Part shown: piece after piece, positions 25,601 to 34,600 of the stretch | Position numbering within the stretch: the first letter of the stretch is position 1 | How the letters are laid out: every line of letters starts with the position of its first letter | Assembly: GCF_000003605.2 (NCBI RefSeq) | Contig: NW_003151255.1 | Coordinates: 485,158-525,453 of the forward strand | Length of the DNA: 40,296 bases | DNA from: Saccoglossus kowalevskii | Taxonomy: Eukaryota; Hemichordata; Enteropneusta; Harrimaniidae | Direction: 5' to 3' | Notes under the pieces: model-generated | Told to the model about the DNA's origin: nothing | What the model saw: the letters and a program-made list of their open reading frames with translations, nothing else | Database searches by the model: none | Made by a program: the position numbers and the translations under genes

Positions 25601-28600
25601 TCATTCAAAAGGAATAATAGTAAAAATTTGATTATTAATATTAAAAAAAAATTAAATTGATTTGTTGCCAGTCAATAAAGAGACAGCTAAAATCGCTGTT
25701 GTTTATTATAAAATAATCCACGTTCAGCTAAGAGCTTTCGAAGCATTGGAGATCAAATAATGCCGAGTATGTTTCTGATTGTGTTTGTCCATACCACAAT
25801 ATCTTTAGTAACTATGTTTAAAAACACAAATCATACACATGTACTTGAGGATTATTGACAAATGGCGGGTGTTATATAGAAACAATCACCCTCAATCAAC
25901 AACACATTAGGCCAAATAAAATAGTTTTACAGTTTATACATGTGTGCGAGAGTAAAATATACAGTATAGCCCGTAGGTGACAACTTCCTAGCTTTAACAT
26001 TACGGTAAGTCCTGCTTTAGCCCAGCTTAAATCAAACTTAGCTCGCATTTAAAACTGTCAAATACCTAAATTTTGCACAGTAATCTGCATAAATACGTGT
26101 CATATCAGTAACTTAGGTATATACTACATAGATTGAGTTAAAATTTTTGATGATAATAATACTCACTAAATTAAAAGTTTTTACGGAAAGGCAAAGCCAG
26201 TATAGTTGAGTTATGCCTGGGTTGTACTGTATTACATATGGAAACACAGGGATTCTACATGTTTCAGATAATCAAATTTTAGACTCTTTCATCATGAAAT
26301 TATTTTTTGAATATTTTGTGAATTTAAAGCCTGTCAAAGTCTTAAAAAGATGAAAATTGGGTTAAGACATTTAAAACTCGTGAGCAAAGAAGCACTTTGA
26401 GGAGAAATTAAGAGAAACATTAGGCTTTCTTATCCTTTAAAGATTGCTGGATGTAAAGTTAATTCGAGATATTATAACATACAGTTACAAAGATTTAAAT
26501 TTACGAGTCACAAATAATCAATTTGTGAAATATGCAAAACTATTTTATTTGACCTTTAACAACGATCTCAACTGTGAATTTCACATAACAAATCTGGACA
26601 TTTGACAAATAAAATGTATTAAATTAGCAAACAAATATTGACATAAAAATTTTCTTTTATCTTATCTATGAGATTAACTTTGTCCCTGAGATGACAGATT
26701 CATAGAGATAGCAGTTTTATTAACTGTTTGAAGAGTTTCTAAAACGTGCAGGTTCGTAAGGTCATGGAAAACTAAATATTATTTATTAATTCAAAGTTGT
26801 GTTCAAAGTTATCAGGAGCTACTATAATGTACAACCAGCCAAAACAGTGCTTTTATGGGTATACATGGAGAGGACAAATTAAACTATGTATTTCCGTAAC
26901 CCACATCAACTATCAACCCACATTTTGTATGAAATTGAAAACTTTATTTCATGCGAATGAGCACAAAAGTATTTATTTCCTATTAGTATTATGTATGTAT
27001 TAAGTATGTACTGAAACTTAATTTAAATGTCATTTCTCAATGATACCTGACTGAGCATTGTTGTTCCTTTAGTGATCTTTTGCTGTGGGAGATGATGACC
27101 ATTATGACATGGTTTTGTCCCAACTGTTAACAAAATCAGTCAATTCATGTCTAAGAAATAATGTCAGACAAACTCACGGATGGACAATCGCACTGAACGG
27201 AAAAACATATTACTATAAAGTAATTTATTTTTGATGGAGGAATGAATCAGTGAAAATAAAATCCAGTGAAGATAGCCGCAATTTGTCCTATATTTTACAT
27301 TCAACTCATCAAAAATCAGTGAAAATAAACTTCATACAAAACAGATGATACATCTTTTTAGCAAAAATGAATTCCAGCTAAATAAGTAAATTACACAAGT
27401 TCCCGTTTTGAAATACGTTTTAGGAAAACTAATAATTACAACTGGATTTGCAGACGAGCCTATTGAGCTAATAGTCTAGTTTGCCTTTCTGTCCGACAAA
27501 CAAAATAATCAAGGCCCATATTTGCAAACCAATGCAATATGTTAGCTAAATAAATGCACTGAACTTTTTCTCTGCTCACTGAAGATGTTGACACAAATTT
27601 TCATTCAATCTTGACGATACAACTATTCACGAACACCGACCCAATAATCAATATATGCCCACTTGTGTGTACCGGTAGTTTTCAGAATGAGCCACATGAT
27701 GAAAAACAAATACTCCAATTTTTGAGGAGAAAGAAAGTATTTGAAGTGAATGTAGTACTGTTACACATTGATATGACTTTAGAAGGTACTGATATTCAAT
27801 ATCGCTTCATGGAAAACAGGGTAATGTTACGAAATTTACTACTGTGGAATACTTTATTTTCGCTGGAATTAATTTTCGCTGAAAAGGCTTTTTGGGCGTT
27901 TTGCTTGAAATTTATTTTCACTGATTTTTCATGAGTTTAATGTGAAATATAGGAAAAAAAGTATATTCGCTGAATTTTATTTTCACGGAATCATCCCTTC
28001 AGCGAAAATAGCAAAAATAAATTCCAAGCGAAAATAAAGTATTCTACAGTATTAGTTTTTAAGGTGAACAAATGAGTAGATAAATAAATATTAAATGAGG
28101 CTACCATGAGATATGCAAAGCAGTGTGCATGGGATAAAATTAATGCGTTCCCTTATCACCTGAATGTTTACTTTGCAGTATTCTCATGATAACTTTATTA
28201 TTATACAGTACATCCTTTTGTGCTTGTAGTAAGAATATCTAGTGTGCAAACTTTAATGCATTCAGTAACGGGACTCGTCACACATTATAGTGCTTCCACG
28301 ACCATAAGCAAAGGAAAGGATTTTAATACAACATCAATAATCTAGAATGCATTTGATGTTGATTACTTTCACAAAATAAACCTACTGAATTTTTTTTTTT
28401 TTACATTTTTTCAACCATTTTTATTAGACCCTGTAGCGAATGAAAATGCAAGCCCATTTGGTCTAAAATTGACCATGAAATAACAGAAAATAAATAAAAA
28501 TGTGCAAAATGTTTCACTAACTATTTTGGCAGAAAATTTACAGCATTCAAAGGGTTAACAAAGTTTCGAAAAGTAGAGGTCACAGACCTAGCTGTCATGG

Positions 28601-31600
28601 TAACTGAGAATTGTGCTTCAAGTCATTGACAGTAAACATAAAAAGGATAAAATATTCAATGCCTTTATTGTTTGGACGATTTTTTTTTTGTAAAAGTAGT
28701 TACAATTTGAGCCTACTGGGAATAATGAAATTACAAATAAAATAATAGGTCTTTACTCTAAATATTAGTTTTTCATAATATGTTTATTCACATTTTGGGT
28801 ACAAGAGATGTGTTGCACAGAGTTGAGTATTTTTCATACAATATATGCATGGGTTTTTCTGCATCTGTCTGGGTTGATGATGTCTCAAGTTACAAGGAGC
28901 TGCAATTGTCAATACATCAAGTGACTTACAATAAAAGCATTCTTAATAACGCAATCCAATCTTCCACTTAATTTCCTTGCAGGAAATATGAATCATAATC
29001 AATAGCTTTTGATGGACTTTGTTATGTTTGCCATCATAATCATACAAGCACTTAATATTACGTGTCTGAATTCAAACATTGCACAAGTTACAACTCTTGA
29101 ATTACGATTATTGAAAAAAAATACGTTGAGAAATATTTTCCCCTTTTAAATATTACTAGCTAATGTACTAATGATTTTGTAGCAGGTGACATCAGATGAT
29201 ACATGTGCTATATTTGATATTGTAAGTCAGTCAGCTCAAAATACAGGGCAAATTAAATATTTTGCAGTTCTTAGACAGAATTATGAAGTATATTAAACTT
29301 TAAACGATCAAACTTGTGATAGCACTAACCATCGTATATAAAATGACCACCTTCTTATAGTGACTACTTCTAGGCAGTTCCAACACAACCTATAAACTAC
29401 CTACCTGTGTATAAAGACCACCCTGCTATGTGACTACGCTTTCAGCAATATTTGTGCAGATTCACCTTTTATAAAACATTTTTTTTTTTTTTTTTTTTCA
29501 AGTCAACTTGTTTAGTTTTGATCAATTCAAATAAACATGTTTTTGTTATCTTGCTTTTTTTGTGAACAAATGTCAAATGTACGAGCTGGTGATTCATTTC
29601 CCTTCAGTGGTCGTTAAATTTAGAATCCACCTGTATAACTGTTTACAGTCGTTGATACAAGCTTAGACAACAAATATTGACAAGCATATAGCAATACAGT
29701 GGTTGGTTAGGAACTCATAATGAGCAAACTACCAAACACTCCGCACCCATTGGGTTATATATCTCACTTGATTGTGTTATTATCAATTGTACTTTTACAG
29801 TTGAAAATGCAAGTGCATTGTATGTAGCCGAAGCATTATGATTCTAACTTGTATAGTCAGTCGCACTGTGACGTCATATGTTTAAATTTATACCAACCAG
29901 AATGTCTGCACAAATGTCTCTCGCTGATCAGCACTACTCACTATCTGCTTCCACAATGTTGTTCATAGGTTGTTTTATTAACAGGACCGCGTACGTGAAT
30001 TCAATTACATTGAAATCTGGACATGCAGGAACACATTGCATTAGCAAGACCACGTACAGGAATTCAGAGAACAACACCTTTATTTCATGTCAGGGTTTTT
30101 GCCACCCAGTCACTGCAGACACTCGCACAACGCAAATAAGTCAGACAGGTCCTATACACTTCAGAATATGTAAAAGAACCTGAAAGCATTGTAAAAGACT
30201 GGATATTTATAGACAATATATGGTACTGAGAATAACTCTTCCCTAATGTTTAAATAATTACTTTTGAAAAAACAGTTGAGTTTTTAGAATACAAAATTAC
30301 ATTGAAATTTGGACAAAAACACAATCGTTTGTGATGTTTTATGGTAAAAAACAAAACAAAACAAAACAGGACACAACTGAGTTAGCACTGTAGACAAGAC
30401 TTTCAGTATATTGAGCGAGTAGGTATACATTTCATCTGTTATCATGAAAGCTGTTAAAACTTTCAATACTTATGTACCTGTACTTATGTGCTTCCTTAAA
30501 AAATCATCATGAAGCATTATAGATTGTACTTTGACTTTGATAATAATGAAAATTACTACCACTGTTTTTTTGTAATCATCATTATTTAGAAGATAGCACA
30601 GTATTCTGAATGGTTAATGGTATTCTTGACCTATCAGGTCAAAGGACACCACAGCAGGTCAATTTATGCCTAGAAAACAAGGTGGTATCAAGCTTCGTAA
30701 GTATATCGCATTGATTGAGTGTTCTAAAACTCACGATAAAAACTAAATAAAATTTTAAATACATTTCATAAACTAAATAAAATTTTTTGTATCAAACAAT
30801 AATTGCATGAGTAATCAGAAATAAACACCCATAGAGAAGAAAAATATATTAAGATAAACAAAAATTTTAGAAAACTGATTCTCTAAGCAGTAAAAATTTT
30901 AGAAGCCAATAAATATGACTAAAATTGTAGAATTTTTAGAGATGGCAATACAAAGTTTAACAACAATTCAACGGCTAAAAATGAATATATTATTGATGGA
31001 CATCCATATTTTTGAGGCTATAAGTGTATGGATAAAACCTGTTGGAATTCTATTCATATATCTTTAACATATAAATGTATAAACATAAAATGTTAACTGG
31101 TGACACACAATTTGAATGAATGTGCGATGTCAATTAATTAAAGCTATGAAAACATGACAAAACATATAGAAATTAATTATTTTGACAACACCACATGCAC
31201 ATATAGTAAGAAATAGAAAACGCAAAATATGTATCTGACTATTATTAAATTATAATTGCCTTTCCCTAGGCATAATATTTTTTTTTCCTTGTGAATGACA
31301 ATTCATTGAAAAATGAAGAAAAGTCTTGCTGCCACACATCCTATATATTTATTCATGGACACGGAAACTGCATGGTATGGTTTCCATAGCAACTGAAATT
31401 TTCATTTTATCCGAGCCTGACAATGAGCATATAATCTACCACTGAATCAGAAGAAAGCACCCAGACATAGCCAACATTTCATGATCGTTTACAGAGTTAT
31501 TACTGCATTGCGTGAACAACAGTGCCTCAGCAGTTATTGAACTGCAGTTACAATGCATCTGAAAGAACCTATTAACACCTGTCTAATCAATTCGATGGCT

Positions 31601-34600
31601 GTCGCTTTTCCATGGATCAATTACTTTCTATGTAATATTCAAATATAGTTTTTTTTTTCTTTCGTCCTAGTTATAGATGATGATTAAGATGGTGAAAATG
31701 TGCCTCATACTAATCACTTTATAACATACTGTGACAAATATATTATAATCTTGCCCATGCTCATAGATAACAGGTAAAGAGTTTGGGAGGAATAAATTTG
31801 AAGGTGTCGCATAACACCCTCTTCGACATGGCTTCTGGTATGCAAAGTGACCGACTTAATGGGTTTTTCTGTTATGGCATGGATTCAAAACAACATGTTC
31901 ATTTTTATCATGTGGCATTGAGTTTCTTTGTGTGGTCTGCACTGTCAGTTGCGTCACATAGTGAAAGTACACCAATCAGAGATTGGGATCCGAAACTGGA
32001 AGAACCATTATACCATGCTACTGTTACTGGTCTATACTGTTTGTTGCATACTTTTGTCTTGACTGACGGATGGGTTGCGTCATGTCATAAAGGATGGTAT
32101 GTTAATCTGTAGGTCCGTAAGTAAATTTATTAATAATAAAATTCATCACAGAATATATATATAAATGAAATGTATAATCATTTACAAAAAGAACACAATA
32201 ATATACAAAATACTGGTAAAAATTTGGAAGGGAAAATGCTTGATCAAATTAAGCCACGCAAAGATCTGATATTGACAAGAACATACCCATGTTTGAAAAT
32301 AAAAATGTCTTTTAGTCACATTTAAGCAAAAGAAGAATATGTAAATCATACCAAAATTGAACTAGGTTTAGAGTTCATGCTGGTTAGCAAATAATTTTAT
32401 ATCAGATAAAATGTTTTGAGTTATTGTAACCACAAAAAAAGGTTATCGACGAGAACGACGAGACAGACTTTTCCCCTTGTATACTTAAATTCACATTATG
32501 TGAAAAGAAAAAAATATGAATGCAACACTTGAATATCACATGCAACAAATTATGACTAATCCTTCCATGTCACGGGTAACATAAATACAAAACAAAATAT
32601 CATCTCAATGATTTTTATAACAACTTAGTACATCATAAATTACCTTCAAATCTTAATTACATTAACACAGTTAGTTTTATAAAGAAAGATTCCAGACCAT
32701 AGCCCAGCATGATATATAGGTCTCCCAATTTTGCACAAACCGATTCAGCAAATAATGTACCGATACTCTGTAAGTCATGCACAATTTTGTGGCACTGTAA
32801 ATGGTTTTACAGTATACCAAGCAGGCTTAAATTTATTGCTTAAATATACCAAGTTTCAATTCGCTTAGACAAACTGCTATCAGTGATGATGGAAATAATG
32901 AAGTAGTATACAAATTTATATTCAAATTAATTATAAACTGATCACATCCCAAGCAGCTATTGCAAGTACATGTACCAAGCTTCAACCCACTTGAACTGAT
33001 GTAAGAATACAAACCGTTGTCATGTCGAAATTGAAATTCAAATTAGCTAAAAGTACAATCATAATCATAATTTAAAACTAATATATATTATTAGTATCAC
33101 ACATAAATCTCCACAAACACGTGTGTAGTATGTTTTAGTGTACTAGAAAAATGCTTATTGATTATGCAAATTATCTAATTTATATGCATGAATTTATAAC
33201 AACTAATCAGAAATTCGTCATCAAGGAAATATCCTAACTATGTTTCATTCCAATCCAGCAGATGGTTTGGGGGGTATTGGTGGAACAAGATTTAACACGC
33301 ATCCACTAAAACAAATATTGGTAAAACATTATTTCTAGCTTTTGTACACATTGTTTTGAACCAAAAATGGAAATATGACTTAATATATGATTACTTAGAA
33401 AATACTTGAAATGAAACTTAAAAAAAGCTACAAAATTAATTGAATTCAAGATCAGAATAAACAAATAACATCTCAAACCAGACATTGACGGCACTAATTC
33501 TTACCAAATCTTTTGATTAAGAAATTTGAAAAGAAAATACCTTTTTTCCTAAACTATACATTAAACTCATCAAAGTTCAATGAAAATAAACAAAACAGCC
33601 AAAAATTAATACCAGTAAATTAAAGGATTTTTCAGTACTACTTGTTACTGGAATAACTCACACCCTACCAAGTATACATTTAGTTTATGAATTACATTGA
33701 CTTTGACTGAGCTTTGGAAATATGAGTATAACAGTGCAGCTTAGACTTATATACTATAAAAGCATTCCTTCCGCTTGGACTGATGGATGGTTTTAAAACA
33801 TGTATTTTTGTATGTATTTTAGCACTGTTGACAGCATTGAGCTAATTAATAATTGCAGGAAGCCAGGTGTCTTGGAGTATTACATCAATTTAAAAAGAAT
33901 ACTGGTACCTCAATTACCGGTACCCAGTCACAAAACCAACCTATAAAACATATTGATGTTTGTATTTTACAAGTTGTGTACTTTGGTATATATTGTATAC
34001 TATGTGGGTCAACAATTTGCATACTGTAAAATACTTTATTTTAGCTGGAATTAATTTTTGAGTGCTTTGTATGGAATCAATTTTCACTGATTTTTGATGA
34101 GTTGAATGTAAAATATAGGAAAAAGGGAGTATATTCACTGAATTTTATTTTCACTGAATAATTCCTTAGCGAAAATAGCGAAAATTAATTCCAAATGAAA
34201 GTTCCAAGGGTAAATTAACTCCCAAGCTGCCTATCGTTGATTTTGTCTTTTATTACAAAAAATTTAATTTTTAAAGAGAGTGTCATTTCAACTCATTTTT
34301 TATATTTATTCATATTTTACTAGTATGAGATATAATCAGCAGATTACTCACACATGTGGCAGATGTAAAAGCATACTAAGCTAGCTTAAGCTATCTGAAT
34401 GTTAAGTTTAATATGTTGGACCATACTGTATCTCTTTGTAGTAAACATGTCCCCATCGCTGAATGTCGTCATTCTAATCCAAATCACTGAAACTTATATG
34501 TTGCATATCAAAGGCAATTCTTATTTATTTTTGAGCACAGTTTGTTGAAAAATTTAGCAATCCAATCTGGCAAAGTAATTACTGTTGCTCTGACATCATC

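Noticed and set aside
29977-30068. Near-duplicate phrases ACCGCGTACGTGAATTCA and ACCACGTACAGGAATTCA about 60 bp apart
   Set aside because: The similarity does not extend into a full unit and appears only twice.
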